DNA from: Lachnospiraceae bacterium
GTDB lineage: Bacteria; Bacillota; Clostridia; Lachnospirales; Lachnospiraceae
Length of the DNA stretch: 64,000 bases
Direction: 5' to 3'
NCBI GenBank assembly: GCA_009780115.1
Contig: WRAQ01000007.1
Span: 22,425-86,424 of the forward strand
Positions 20,901-29,665 of this stretch are shown piece by piece. Position numbers and translations under genes: made by a program. Every line of letters begins with the position of its first letter. Positions within the stretch are counted from its first letter, which is position 1. The notes under the pieces were generated by a model. The model was given only the letters and a program-made list of their open reading frames with translations, had not been told where the DNA came from and searched no databases.

Positions 20901-21822
20901 TTTTACCTCCCTTTTCCCCTATTAATGTCAAAAAGGCATCTTCAAGTGACGGCTGATTTTGGGTAAAGCGTGATATGGTTAGCCCACCGTCATTGATGCG
21001 GTTGAGAATATCCGTTAGCTGACTTGCACTGCCATTCGTTGATACTTCAATGATTTTTCGCCCGGCCTTGAGCGGATAACCTTCCAACAGCCCCCGGGCT
21101 TTATCTGCATCGGTTGAGTTCATAAATTCTAGTGAAATCTCACCGATTGGCAGTATCTTTTTAAGCTCTTCCGGCGAACCTTCGGCGGTGATAATGCCGT
21201 TGTGCAAAATTGCGATGTGGTCGGCGAGATATTCCGCTTCTTCCAAATATTGCGTTGTCAGCAGTATCGTTGTGCCGTTTTCGGCAAGTCTTGCAATCAT
21301 ATCCCACATAACGATTCGGTTTTGCGGGTCAAGCCCGGTGGTTGGCTCATCAAGAAAGATTACTTGTGGTTTACCCATTAGGCTCATTGCGATATCAAGC
21401 CTTCGGCGCATCCCGCCGGAATATTCCAAAACCCGCCGGTCGGCAGCATCTTCAAGGTTGATGAGCGAAAGCAATTTTTCTGTTTGCTTACGAAAATCGG
21501 GCAGATGTTTTAATTCGCCAATCAAGTATAGGTTTTCCCGTCCGGTAAGTATTTCGTCAACGGCGGCATATTGACCGGTAAGGCTGATACAGCCCCGCAC
21601 ATTGTCGGCTTCTTTGAAAACATCATGACCGCAAATAGCGGCTGACCCGCCGTCTGCTTTGGTCAGAGTGGAGAGGATTCTCACACAAGTGGTTTTCCCG
21701 GCCCCGTTTGAACCAAGCAGGGCAAATATCTTACCTTTATAGACATGGAAATCTACGCCTTTTAATACTTGGTTTTGTTTGAAAGATTTTTTTAAACCTT
21801 TCACTTCAATGATTTTTTGCAT
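20893..21822 (-). CDS. ABC transporter ATP-binding protein (DrrA-like)
   Basis: This 309-residue ATPase has Walker A GSNGAGKTT near residue 39, signature YSGGMRRRLD near 139, Walker B VIFLDEPTTGLDP near 157 and the H-loop TTQYLEEAE near 191. A C-terminal ~85-residue extension is typical of the DrrA/daunorubicin resistance subfamily. It is preceded by a strong AAGGAGG ribosome site and by a 17-bp palindrome resembling one at the tetR promoter, so repression by the adjacent TetR protein is likely. It couples ATP hydrolysis to the DrrB-like permease at 20139-20900. Confidence 0.93.
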   Translation of the reverse strand: MQKIIEVKGLKKSFKQNQVLKGVDFHVYKGKIFALLGSNGAGKTTCVRILSTLTKADGGSAAICGHDVFKEADNVRGCISLTGQYAAVDEILTGRENLYLIGELKHLPDFRKQTEKLLSLINLEDAADRRVLEYSGGMRRRLDIAMSLMGKPQVIFLDEPTTGLDPQNRIVMWDMIARLAENGTTILLTTQYLEEAEYLADHIAILHNGIITAEGSPEELKKILPIGEISLEFMNSTDADKARGLLEGYPLKAGRKIIEVSTNGSASQLTDILNRINDGGLTISRFTQNQPSLEDAFLTLIGEKGGKNE

Positions 21823-21867
21823 ATTTCCTCCTTATTTACTTTCTATGCTATCGTTTGGCAGCTTAAT

Positions 21868-21884
21868 ATACATTTGGTATGTAT
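21868..21884. promoter_or_regulatory. Putative TetR operator in the ABC promoter
   Basis: The site ATACATTTGGTATGTAT is an inverted repeat (ATACAT/ATGTAT, 5-bp centre) between tetR and the ATPase start. A near match (ATACACCATGTATGTAT) lies in the tetR promoter. Two matched sites flanking one TetR gene suggest autoregulation plus control of the exporter. Confidence 0.6.
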
Positions 21885-21902
21885 GAATAATATTAAAAAA
21901 AA

Positions 21903-22550
21903 TTACCCTAATTCATTTGCCACCCATTCTTCTCCAAGTTTTTCAAATTCATCGTCATAAATGTTCAAGCCAAAGTGTTCCAAAATCTCAATAACTACCT
22001 TTGCTTTTTTCTCCAGATAATCGGCATTACCCGGAAAAAGTACGGAGCCAAGCCAAAAACTGAACAGCACGATAAAAAGTTCCGCAAGAACCTGCGGGTC
22101 TTGTTCCTTAATCGAACCATCCGCAATCCCTTCTTCAATAAGGGGCTGGACATATTTACGGCTAAGTGAGGCGTTAAACTCCATATTCCACATAAAAACT
22201 TGCGGGCTTTTAAAAAGCTCTTTGCTGGTCGTATTCAATATAGCCAAGTCCCTTTGCTGGGTAGCCATATTAATCTTCAAAGCTTTTTGTAGTTTTGCCA
22301 GGCCGCTAAGGTTTTTTTCCGTGAGTACTTTTTCAAAAGGGTTTGTCTCTTCAAAAATTCTTTCGCATATGGCGCTAAGTACTTCGCCTTTTGACTTAAA
22401 GTGGTGATAAAAAGCCCCGCGGGTAAGGCCGTTCATATTTTCGACAATGTCCAAAATAGTAGAAGCCTCATAGCCTTTTTCTTGAAAAGTCCGCAAGCCG
22501 GCATCAAGAACCTTTTCTCTTGTTTCCTCGGGATATTTGTTCCTTGGCAA
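21903..22550 (-). CDS. TetR/AcrR family transcriptional regulator
   Basis: This 215-residue protein has an N-terminal TetR helix-turn-helix (residues 8-55: EKVLDAGLRTFQEKGYEAST and the recognition helix region LTRGAFYHHFKSK) and a divergent C-terminal ligand-binding domain. The start codon is TTG: an AGGAG lies 7 nt upstream, and the only nearby ATG runs into a stop after five codons. It sits just upstream of the DrrAB-like exporter on the same strand with 80 nt between, and the operator-like site lies in that gap. It is a likely repressor responding to the exporter's substrate. Confidence 0.9.
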   Translation of the reverse strand: MPRNKYPEETREKVLDAGLRTFQEKGYEASTILDIVENMNGLTRGAFYHHFKSKGEVLSAICERIFEETNPFEKVLTEKNLSGLAKLQKALKINMATQQRDLAILNTTSKELFKSPQVFMWNMEFNASLSRKYVQPLIEEGIADGSIKEQDPQVLAELFIVLFSFWLGSVLFPGNADYLEKKAKVVIEILEHFGLNIYDDEFEKLGEEWVANELG

Positions 22551-22568
22551 ACTTAATCTCCTTTATTC

Positions 22569-22585
22569 ATACACCATGTATGTAT
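22569..22585. promoter_or_regulatory. Putative TetR operator in the tetR promoter
   Basis: ATACACCATGTATGTAT lies 18 nt upstream of the TTG start. It matches the site at 21868 at 13 of 17 positions, including ATACA and the right half TATGTAT. It probably mediates autorepression. Confidence 0.55.
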
Positions 22586-22679
22586 AATAACATACGAATT
22601 TCTCCATGTCAATGTGCTTTTTGGAATTTACTCGTTAAGGAATAAAATTAAAGAAAATCACACTTTTTTTGACGAAAGC

Positions 22680-23756
22680 CTACTCAACTTTCTCCATTAC
22701 CGTAATTGTCAAGCACGAGAGGTCGTTAAATAAATCATATTTTTTTCCTTCGGCATTGACTACTTCGGGGCGCAAGATGTTTTCTTTGTTGTTCTTGACC
22801 ACCGTTGCTATTTCACCATTACTTAAAAGAACCTGTGAGCCAACCGGATAAAGAACTATCGACCTTAAGAAAACCCGCAAAATATGGATGTCAAAATCGG
22901 CGGTCATTGCCATCATCATTTCAACGGCATGGCTTGGCGAAAAAGCGGCTTTGTATGGCCGGGCAGTAACCAGAGCATCATAAACATCGGCAACTGTCAG
23001 GATTCGGGCAAAGAGGCAGATTTTGTCTCCGGGCAATTTTTGGGGATAACCATTTCCGCTCCATTTTTCATGATGTTGCAAAACTCCCAGTTTAACATGG
23101 TCAGGGATGGTTTTGATTTCCATAATATTTTGATAACCATAAACAGGATGGGTTTTCATCATCTTAAATTCGATATCGGTTAGTTTCCTTTGGGCATTCA
23201 AAATATCGCTTGGAATCCGGGTTTTGCCGAGGTCGTGGAGCAGGCCGGCAGTAGATAAGTCTTTTAGCTCCTGCTCGGAAAGCCCTAGCATTTTACCAAT
23301 CATTATTGATATTGCCGCGACGTCAAGACTGTGTTTGAAGGTATATTCATCGCTGCATTTAAGTTCGTCAAGGGAGATGCCGACATTTTCGTCACCATAA
23401 ATAATATCAACCAAGGTCTGGGACAAATCGTCAATTTTTTCAATGCTTTCCTCAATATCATGGTTATTATAAAGATAATCGATGGCATCAATTGCTGATT
23501 TTTTGACTTCTTCAGTGAGGACGACCAATTTCTCATCATCGGGGGCCGGGGCCTTTGGGCGGACGATCGGGGTTTCGTCCCCCTCAAACTTCGGCTTGCG
23601 CCAAATGTACATACTACGGTCGCCGCGCTCAAGAATATTACGGATTTCATCAGTAATAACGTGGCTTTCTTCAAGCAAAAGACGGCCGTCACTATCATAA
23701 ATGGCATCTTTAACACAACCTTGTTTCAAGATTTCCTTTGGATTAATTTTCCACAT
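22680..23756 (-). CDS. HD-GYP domain protein, probable cyclic-di-GMP phosphodiesterase
   Basis: This 358-residue protein has an N-terminal ~100-residue PilZ-like or unassigned part, then a complete HD-GYP domain: HSLDVA near 142, LLHDLGKTRIP near 172, HPVYGY near 203 and HHEKWSGNGYPQKL near 228. It ends in a C-terminal ~65-residue beta-rich tail (VGSQVLLSNGEIATV). HD-GYP enzymes cleave cyclic-di-GMP to pGpG or GMP. Metal-binding residues appear intact. It follows the GNAT gene on the same strand by 30 nt, so the two may be co-transcribed. A second, degenerate relative lies at 46961-48094. Confidence 0.9.
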   Translation of the reverse strand: MWKINPKEILKQGCVKDAIYDSDGRLLLEESHVITDEIRNILERGDRSMYIWRKPKFEGDETPIVRPKAPAPDDEKLVVLTEEVKKSAIDAIDYLYNNHDIEESIEKIDDLSQTLVDIIYGDENVGISLDELKCSDEYTFKHSLDVAAISIMIGKMLGLSEQELKDLSTAGLLHDLGKTRIPSDILNAQRKLTDIEFKMMKTHPVYGYQNIMEIKTIPDHVKLGVLQHHEKWSGNGYPQKLPGDKICLFARILTVADVYDALVTARPYKAAFSPSHAVEMMMAMTADFDIHILRVFLRSIVLYPVGSQVLLSNGEIATVVKNNKENILRPEVVNAEGKKYDLFNDLSCLTITVMEKVE

Positions 23757-23786
23757 AAAGAATTTCCCTATAAAGATGCCGCTAAG

Positions 23787-24644
23787 CTACACCTTTTTAC
23801 CCATCCATTGGTAACTAACCGGGCGGAAGCCTAATTTTTCGTACCAACCAATCATCCCAACATAAAGAAGCTCAATTTCGACACACCCCTGTTCTTTTAA
23901 CCAGCAAATACCCTCGGCGACCATCCGCCGGCCGATACCCCGTTCGCGAGCCTCCTTAATAATTCCGACACATCCGATGCACCCGTTTTTTTCATGCTCC
24001 CGCCTAAAGCGTGCCCCATAAGGTTCAAGCATTTGAAAACCAATAATTTTTTGACCGGAAACCGCCAGCATAACCGGGTCTTCGTAATCAACAAAGAATT
24101 GATGCCATGACGAATCGGCATCTTCAATTGCGATATCTAAAGCTTTTTTATCTGCTTTTCCCGCTAAGCGGAAAGTAACATCATCCGGTTCCGGAAGATT
24201 AAGTTCCCGGAAGTCAAAATCAGCAAGTTTAAGCCCCATATTCATTGTCGTTTCCGGTGCAGTATAACCATATTTCTCAAAAAAACCGATACTTCCATAA
24301 TCAAGCGGGACCCCCTGAAAAATATAATGCCGGGCGTATCCTAATATTATCGGGGCATAATTATTATTAGCCCGGATATATTTTTCGGCTTCATCTAAGA
24401 GCCGGGCCCCATGCCCCTTGCCGCGGTATTCGGGCAAAACACAAATCAGGGTGATGGTATTACGGCAAATTATCGCAAAACCAATCATTTTTTCAGCGGT
24501 ATCGAAAGCCCTGATCACATGAGTAAGCTCATTATCAGGTTTGAGCGAGTCAAAAAAACATTCGGCAGTCAGCGGGTAGTCCGGAAAGCAGCTTGCATAT
24601 AAATAAAATAGGTCGTGATTAGTATTTGGCATTTTCATATCCAT
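23787..24644 (-). CDS. Tandem GNAT N-acetyltransferase
   Basis: This 285-residue protein contains two GNAT folds. The first has the acetyl-CoA loop PEYRGKGHGARLL near residue 79. The second has KEARERGIGRRMV near 233, followed by the GFRPV end strand near 275. Double-GNAT proteins include mycothiol synthase-like enzymes and bifunctional amine acetyltransferases. No specific substrate can be assigned. It is the first gene of a two-gene minus-strand unit with the HD-GYP protein. Confidence 0.85.
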   Translation of the reverse strand: MDMKMPNTNHDLFYLYASCFPDYPLTAECFFDSLKPDNELTHVIRAFDTAEKMIGFAIICRNTITLICVLPEYRGKGHGARLLDEAEKYIRANNNYAPIILGYARHYIFQGVPLDYGSIGFFEKYGYTAPETTMNMGLKLADFDFRELNLPEPDDVTFRLAGKADKKALDIAIEDADSSWHQFFVDYEDPVMLAVSGQKIIGFQMLEPYGARFRREHEKNGCIGCVGIIKEARERGIGRRMVAEGICWLKEQGCVEIELLYVGMIGWYEKLGFRPVSYQWMGKKV

Positions 24645-24775
24645 ATTATATCACATAATTAAAAATAATTGATAGACATAAATGTTGCAAAATTTACTCT
24701 TTTTTCTTTCCGCTTTATATGGTATTATAGATTCGGAGAAGTATAAGAAATATTCTGCGGAGGAGCCGAAGGTAA

Positions 24776-25729
24776 ATGTCAGACAAAATAAAGCTGACTG
24801 ATGAACGCCGGAAACGGATTAAAATACTTAAGAAAATCATTGTCTTCGCCATTTTTTCCGCCGTTATTTTACCATCGGTTTTTTGTATAATCTTAATGGT
24901 CAAGCTATCAGAAACACGCAGGCAGATGACGGACTTGGAAGAAAGGCTTATTTCGCAAGAAGAATTATTGCTTATCATGGCGCAGGAAGCAGAAGCGGAA
25001 GCGATTTTAGAGGTCGTTGAGACTAGTATTTTTCACACAGCAAGACTTGAAGAATCGGGGCGCCGGCGAACTACACCGGTGAGTGAGGTAAGCGAGCAAA
25101 ATATTGAGCGGAGAATTTATCTTACTTTTGATGACGGGCCTAGCATTAATACCGGCCGGATTTTGGATATTTTAAAAGAATACGATGTTAAGGCGACTTT
25201 TTTTGTCGTTGGAAAAACTGACGAAAGGTCATTTGATTTGTACCGCCGGATAGTTAATGAAGGGCATACCTTGGGGATGCACTCATATAGCCACCGTTAT
25301 CAGGAAATATATCAGTCAGTTGAAGCATTTAGTGATGATTTGTCCAGGTTGCAGGAATTATTATATGAAGTGACCGGGGTCTGGTGCCGTTATTACCGCT
25401 TTCCCGGCGGAAGTTCAAATACGGTCAGCCGGATTGATATGCAGGATTTAATTAATTATCTTAGGGAAAAAGATATTACTTATTTTGACTGGAACATTGG
25501 TTCCGGTGATGCCGCGACCGGATATGTCAGTGCCCAGCGGATTATCAATAATTGTATGACGGGGTTAAGGGATAAAACTAACGGGATTATCCTGATGCAT
25601 GATACAGCCGAAAAGAGCAGTACCGTTTCCGCGCTGCCCCGGATAATAGAGGGGATATTGGCGCTTGAGAATACGGCTTTACTTCCGATTAGTGATGATA
25701 CTTTTGCAGTGCAACATATTACAAATTAA
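24776..25729 (+). CDS. Membrane-anchored polysaccharide deacetylase (NodB/CE4)
   Basis: This 317-residue protein has a cytosolic Lys/Arg-rich start, a transmembrane anchor near residues 21-43, a short coiled-coil stalk (about 45-65) and a CE4 domain with all five motifs: TFDDGP near 121, HSYSH near 167 (metal His pair), RFPGGSSN near 207, DWN near 240 and LMHD near 273. It probably removes N-acetyl groups from peptidoglycan or another surface glycan outside the membrane. A GGAGG site precedes the ATG. It sits 30 nt before the bactofilin gene, which suggests a joint role in cell-wall shaping. Confidence 0.93.
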   Translation: MSDKIKLTDERRKRIKILKKIIVFAIFSAVILPSVFCIILMVKLSETRRQMTDLEERLISQEELLLIMAQEAEAEAILEVVETSIFHTARLEESGRRRTTPVSEVSEQNIERRIYLTFDDGPSINTGRILDILKEYDVKATFFVVGKTDERSFDLYRRIVNEGHTLGMHSYSHRYQEIYQSVEAFSDDLSRLQELLYEVTGVWCRYYRFPGGSSNTVSRIDMQDLINYLREKDITYFDWNIGSGDAATGYVSAQRIINNCMTGLRDKTNGIILMHDTAEKSSTVSALPRIIEGILALENTALLPISDDTFAVQHITN

Positions 25730-25759
25730 AGATGTTCAATAAAAAATGGAGGATTAAGA

Positions 25760-26656
25760 ATGGGATTCTTTACAGATTTGAAAGAGGATTTATCTCAAGC
25801 AGTAGGTGAGCTGATGCCGGAAGATGAAATTCTCGATGGTTTGCCGGATGAACTTTTAACGGATGAACCTTTTATGGAAGAGGAAGAAATGGGAGAGGAA
25901 GGGCTGGAAGTAAGCAGTGAGTTTGAAGATGTAGCCGCTGAATTATTCGAGACTTTTGAAGATGAGTTGTTAGAAACCGAAGCTTTAGAAGCCGGTCTTG
26001 AAAGTGACGAAGCTGAAATTACAGAAATCGGCACAGAAGTAGGGGCGGAAATGTTCGACATTGATGAAATGTTAGAAAATATTACGGAAACGAATAATAT
26101 GAAAGAGGATGATGAAATGAGTGATGATTCAATCTATGTAGCAGCGGCGGAAGCAGAAAATATGAAAACTGACATGACCGGCAAAAGAGTCTCGGATGAA
26201 ACGGCGACAATCACCGCCGGAATGCACATTACCGGAAATATTACCTCCGAAGGTTCTTTGGAGCTTGAAGGAAGTGTAAACGGAAATGTTGATATTCTTG
26301 GAAAACTTAATGTTACCGGCAATATTGACGGAGATTCAAAAGCCGCCGAAATTTTTGCTGATAATGCGAAAATCACCGGTGAAATCCGTAGTCTTGGCAG
26401 TGTGAAAATTGGTCAAAGTACAGTTATCATCGGCAATATTTTTGCCAATAGTGCCGTAATCGCCGGTGCGGTAAAAGGCGACATTGATGTCATGGGTCCG
26501 GTCATCCTTGACACCTCTGCCATTGTAATGGGCAATATCAAATCAAAATCCGTCCAGATTAATAATGGTGCGGTTATTGAAGGTATGTGTTCACAATGTT
26601 ATGCCGAAGTAAATCCGACGTCTTTCTTTGATGAAATAAAGAAAGGCAAAAAATAA
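25760..26656 (+). CDS. Bactofilin family protein with acidic N-terminal extension
   Basis: This protein has 298 residues. The N-terminal ~135 are extremely acidic and repetitive (many Glu/Asp). Residues ~150-285 form the bactofilin beta-helix (ITAGMHITGNITSEGSLELE and following hexad-like GN/GD repeats). Bactofilins polymerise without nucleotide and localise wall enzymes. The domain is normally about 110-120 residues, so the acidic half is an unusual extension. The TAATG junction overlaps pyrH by one base, so the two are translationally coupled. Its partner is probably the deacetylase immediately upstream. Confidence 0.9.
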   Translation: MGFFTDLKEDLSQAVGELMPEDEILDGLPDELLTDEPFMEEEEMGEEGLEVSSEFEDVAAELFETFEDELLETEALEAGLESDEAEITEIGTEVGAEMFDIDEMLENITETNNMKEDDEMSDDSIYVAAAEAENMKTDMTGKRVSDETATITAGMHITGNITSEGSLELEGSVNGNVDILGKLNVTGNIDGDSKAAEIFADNAKITGEIRSLGSVKIGQSTVIIGNIFANSAVIAGAVKGDIDVMGPVILDTSAIVMGNIKSKSVQINNGAVIEGMCSQCYAEVNPTSFFDEIKKGKK

Positions 26657-27348
26657 TGAGAATCTTACTCAAACTTTCCGGTGAGGCATTAGCAGGTGAT
26701 AAGAAAACCGGCTTTTGCGAAGAGATGGTTAGGAAGGTGGCAAATCAGGTTAAAGAGCTCGTTGCAGATGGCACTGAAGTTGGCATCGTCATCGGGGGCG
26801 GAAATTTTTGGCGGGGCCGCACCAGCGAAAATATTGACCGGACGAAAGCTGATCAAATCGGAATGCTTGCGACGGTGATGAATTGTATTTATGTTTCGGA
26901 AATATTCCGCAGTACCGGAATGAAAACGAATATCCTTACTCCATTTGAGTGCGGTTCGTTTACAAAACTTTTTTCCAAAGACCGGGCCAACAAGTATTTC
27001 AGCAAAGGAATGGTAATATTCTTTGCCGGCGGGACCGGACACCCGTTTTTTTCAACTGACACCGGTGTCGTTTTACGGGCGGCGGAAGTTGATGCCGATA
27101 TGATTTTGCTGGCAAAAGCGGTTGATGGTGTATATAGCGATGACCCGCGGAAGAATCCCGAAGCAGTGAAATATGCGGAAATTTCCATCGACGAAGTAAT
27201 TGCGAAAAATCTGCAGGTGGTGGATATGGCGGCTTCGATTCTGGCGAAAGAGAATAAGTTGCCGATGCGGGTTTTCGGGCTTGGGGACCCAAATGGTATC
27301 GTGAACGCGGTCAAGGAGGATTTTAAGGGGACGGTTATTACGGCTTAG
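26656..27348 (+). CDS. pyrH: UMP kinase
   Basis: This 230-residue enzyme phosphorylates UMP to UDP with ATP in pyrimidine nucleotide synthesis. It shows KLSGEAL at residue 6, the GGGNFWRG loop near 47, DQIGM near 66, FAGGTGHPFFSTDT near 122, and the substrate loop KAVDGVYSDDPRKNP near 155. Length is normal for the bacterial amino-acid-kinase type. It starts inside the bactofilin stop codon and precedes frr, as in most bacteria. The usual upstream rpsB-tsf pair is replaced by bactofilin and deacetylase. The codons around its stop are duplicated 28 bp downstream. Confidence 0.97.
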   Translation: MRILLKLSGEALAGDKKTGFCEEMVRKVANQVKELVADGTEVGIVIGGGNFWRGRTSENIDRTKADQIGMLATVMNCIYVSEIFRSTGMKTNILTPFECGSFTKLFSKDRANKYFSKGMVIFFAGGTGHPFFSTDTGVVLRAAEVDADMILLAKAVDGVYSDDPRKNPEAVKYAEISIDEVIAKNLQVVDMAASILAKENKLPMRVFGLGDPNGIVNAVKEDFKGTVITA

Positions 27349-27407
27349 GTACGGGGGTTAGATTAGTACGGCTTAGGTACGTTTAGGTCGTGAGTGAATA
27401 GGCAAGA

Positions 27408-27507
27408 GGGCAAAAACATTTCGCAGGAACCTTAGGCCGCCTTCTTCCCAAGAGAAAATGTAAATTAGAGTCAATTAGACCGTAGCGACGGAGAAAGTTT
27501 ATTGCCC
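27408..27507 (+). repeat. Interspersed element family A, copy 1
   Basis: This ~100-bp imperfect inverted repeat lies between pyrH and frr. Outer arms GGGCAAAAAC and GTTTATTGCCC pair with a one-base offset. The core contains CCTTAGGCCGCCTTCT and CAATTAGACCGTAGCGACGG, shared with copies at 30896-31010 and 62864-62980. No open reading frame is present. The 194-nt gap otherwise holds a 15-bp direct repeat (27339-27353 and 27367-27381). Confidence 0.8.
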
Positions 27508-27542
27508 GATTTGTATATTCGGTCATGAATTAGGAGGAATGA

Positions 27543-28097
27543 ATGATGGATGAAAGACTAAACCTATATGAAGGAAAAATGACAAAAGCAGTTGAATACT
27601 TAGAAAACGACTATGCCGGGATTCGGGCCGGAAGGGCAAATCCGCGTGTCCTTGACAAAATCCGCGTTGATTATTATGGGACCCCGACCCCGCTCCAGCA
27701 AGTGGGTAATGTTACCATTCCGGAAGCGCGCCTGATTCAAATTGCACCATGGGAAAAAAATCTGATTAAGGAAATTGAAAAAGCAATCCTTGCTTCCGAC
27801 CTTGGTATTAACCCGACCAATAACGGTAATACAATCAGACTGGTTTTTCCGGAATTAACCGAAGAACGCCGCCGCGATTTGGTGAAAGATGTCAAGAAAA
27901 AAGGTGAGGAATGCAAGGTTGCAGTCCGTAATATCCGCCGCGATGGCAATGATGCTTTCAAGAAATTAGGCAAAGCTGACATTTCGGAAGATGAAGTGAA
28001 ACACTTGGAAGATTTGTTACAGAAATTAACGGACAAATTTATAAAAGATGTAGACAAAATGGTAGAAGAGAAATCGCAGGATATTTTAAAAGTTTAG
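27543..28097 (+). CDS. frr: Ribosome recycling factor
   Basis: This 184-residue protein has the full RRF length and signatures: YAGIRAGRANPRVLDKI near residue 26, YYGTPTPLQQ near 42, the ligand region NPTNNGNTIRL near 83, and ELTEERRRDLVK near 96. With EF-G it splits post-termination ribosomes so the subunits can be reused. An AGGAGG lies 6 nt before the first of two consecutive ATG codons. It is the first gene after repeat copy 1 and the likely head of frr-uppS-cdsA. Confidence 0.98.
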   Translation: MMDERLNLYEGKMTKAVEYLENDYAGIRAGRANPRVLDKIRVDYYGTPTPLQQVGNVTIPEARLIQIAPWEKNLIKEIEKAILASDLGINPTNNGNTIRLVFPELTEERRRDLVKDVKKKGEECKVAVRNIRRDGNDAFKKLGKADISEDEVKHLEDLLQKLTDKFIKDVDKMVEEKSQDILKV

Positions 28098-28117
28098 AAA
28101 ACGAAGAAAGATTTGGT

Positions 28118-28828
28118 ATGGATACAGCGCTTAAAATGCCCCGCCATGTGGCGATTATCCTTGACGGCAATGGCCGCTGGGCAAAAGCAAAAGGGATGCC
28201 CCGCAATTATGGCCACGTTCAGGGGGCAAAGACAGTTGAAATTATTTGTGAAGAAGCTTATAAAATGGGCATTAATTATCTGACCGTTTATGCTTTTTCG
28301 ACGGAAAATTGGAACCGGCCGAAAGACGAAGTTGATGCTTTGATGAAACTACTTCGTAATTATATGAAAACTTGTCTTAAAACCGCAGAAAAAAACCGGA
28401 TGTGCGTTCGTATCATTGGTGACAAAAGCGGGCTTGATCAAGATATTCAAAAACGTATTTTCGAGCTTGAAGAAGCAACAAAAAACAATGACGGCCTGCG
28501 TTTTCAGATTGCCTTAAACTATGGCGGACGTGATGAAATCGTCCGGGCGGCCAGGAAAATCGCCGCTGATGTTTACGACAATCGTTTGAACATAGAAGAT
28601 ATCAAAGAAAATACTATTGCTGAATATCTTGATACGTACAACATTCCGGAACCGGATTTGTTAATCAGGACATGTAACGAACAAAGAATATCGAACTTTT
28701 TGTTATGGCAGTTGGCATATACCGAATTTTATTTTACGGAAGCAGCCTGGCCTGATTTTACTAAAGAGGAATTACTTAAAGCTGTCGCCGCATATAACAA
28801 TAGAGAACGGCGTTACGGGAAGTGTTAG
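28118..28828 (+). CDS. uppS: Undecaprenyl diphosphate synthase (cis-prenyltransferase)
   Basis: This 236-residue enzyme condenses eight isopentenyl units with farnesyl diphosphate to make the C55 lipid carrier for cell-wall synthesis. It shows the DGNGRWAK pyrophosphate-binding loop at residue 17, YAFSTENWNRP near 68, NYGGRDEIVRA near 135, and the RT(C/S)NEQRISNFLLWQLAYTE segment near 188 followed by WPDF. The canonical RTSGE motif appears as RTCNE. It sits 20 nt after frr. Confidence 0.97.
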   Translation: MDTALKMPRHVAIILDGNGRWAKAKGMPRNYGHVQGAKTVEIICEEAYKMGINYLTVYAFSTENWNRPKDEVDALMKLLRNYMKTCLKTAEKNRMCVRIIGDKSGLDQDIQKRIFELEEATKNNDGLRFQIALNYGGRDEIVRAARKIAADVYDNRLNIEDIKENTIAEYLDTYNIPEPDLLIRTCNEQRISNFLLWQLAYTEFYFTEAAWPDFTKEELLKAVAAYNNRERRYGKC

Positions 28829-28840
28829 GAGTAGAGTGAC

Positions 28841-29665
28841 TTGAAAAATTTTTGGACTAGGCTTGGAAGTAGTATTACTCTGGTAATCATTACTTTATTA
28901 ACGGTTTTTTCCGGCGGATATATATTAGCAACAGTTTTGTTGTTTATTTCTTTAATTGGTTATCGTGAGCTTCTAATTGCCTTTGGCTTAACTGATTCAG
29001 GCAAAAAAACAAACTCAATCGAAAATCTGGGTTATTTTATAATAACCGTTTATTATGCGGCTATGCTTGGTACTAATAATATATCTATCTTATTTTTTGT
29101 TATCATTTTATCCTTAGTTATGTTTATGACGATGTATGTATTTACATATCCTAAATACCACATCCGCCAGATAATTGAAGCGTTTTTTAGTATTTTATAT
29201 GCCCCGGTGATGCTATTTTGCATCTACCTGACCCGCAGCCTGGAAAACGGTATTTATTTTATCGGGTTGATTTTCATTAGTTCATGGATTTGCGATTCTT
29301 GCGCTTATTGCGTTGGCATGTTATTTGGCCGGAACAAACTTGCGCCGAACCTTAGCCCGAAGAAATCTATTGAGGGTGCAATTGGTGGTGTTTTAGGGGC
29401 GATGGCGGTCGGCGCTTTGTATGGTGCCTTTGTCGTAAACCGTTTGGTTCCGGAACTTACATTCACCTTAACTTTTGCCGTGATATGCGGGATTGGTGCG
29501 GTGATTGCCCAAATCGGCGACTTAGCAGCTTCGGCAATCAAACGCAATTATGAAATCAAAGATTTCGGCAAACTAATACCGGGACATGGTGGTATTATGG
29601 ACCGTTTTGACAGTGTGATTTTTACCGCGCCGGTGATATATTTCCTGGCGCTGGTTATAATATGA
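28841..29665 (+). CDS. cdsA: Phosphatidate cytidylyltransferase
   Basis: This 274-residue membrane protein makes CDP-diacylglycerol for phospholipid synthesis. It has about eight hydrophobic segments and the family signatures SPKKSIEGAIGG near 175 and PGHGGIMDRFDSV near 247. The start is TTG at 28841, supported by a TAGGAG site just upstream. No ATG gives an intact N-terminus. It lies 12 nt after uppS in the conserved order uppS-cdsA-dxr-rseP. Confidence 0.96.
   Translation: MKNFWTRLGSSITLVIITLLTVFSGGYILATVLLFISLIGYRELLIAFGLTDSGKKTNSIENLGYFIITVYYAAMLGTNNISILFFVIILSLVMFMTMYVFTYPKYHIRQIIEAFFSILYAPVMLFCIYLTRSLENGIYFIGLIFISSWICDSCAYCVGMLFGRNKLAPNLSPKKSIEGAIGGVLGAMAVGALYGAFVVNRLVPELTFTLTFAVICGIGAVIAQIGDLAASAIKRNYEIKDFGKLIPGHGGIMDRFDSVIFTAPVIYFLALVII

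Noticed and set aside
27349..27542. tRNA or small protein gene between pyrH and frr
   Set aside because: No cloverleaf and no reading frame with a ribosome site. The gap is explained by the repeat element and short duplication.
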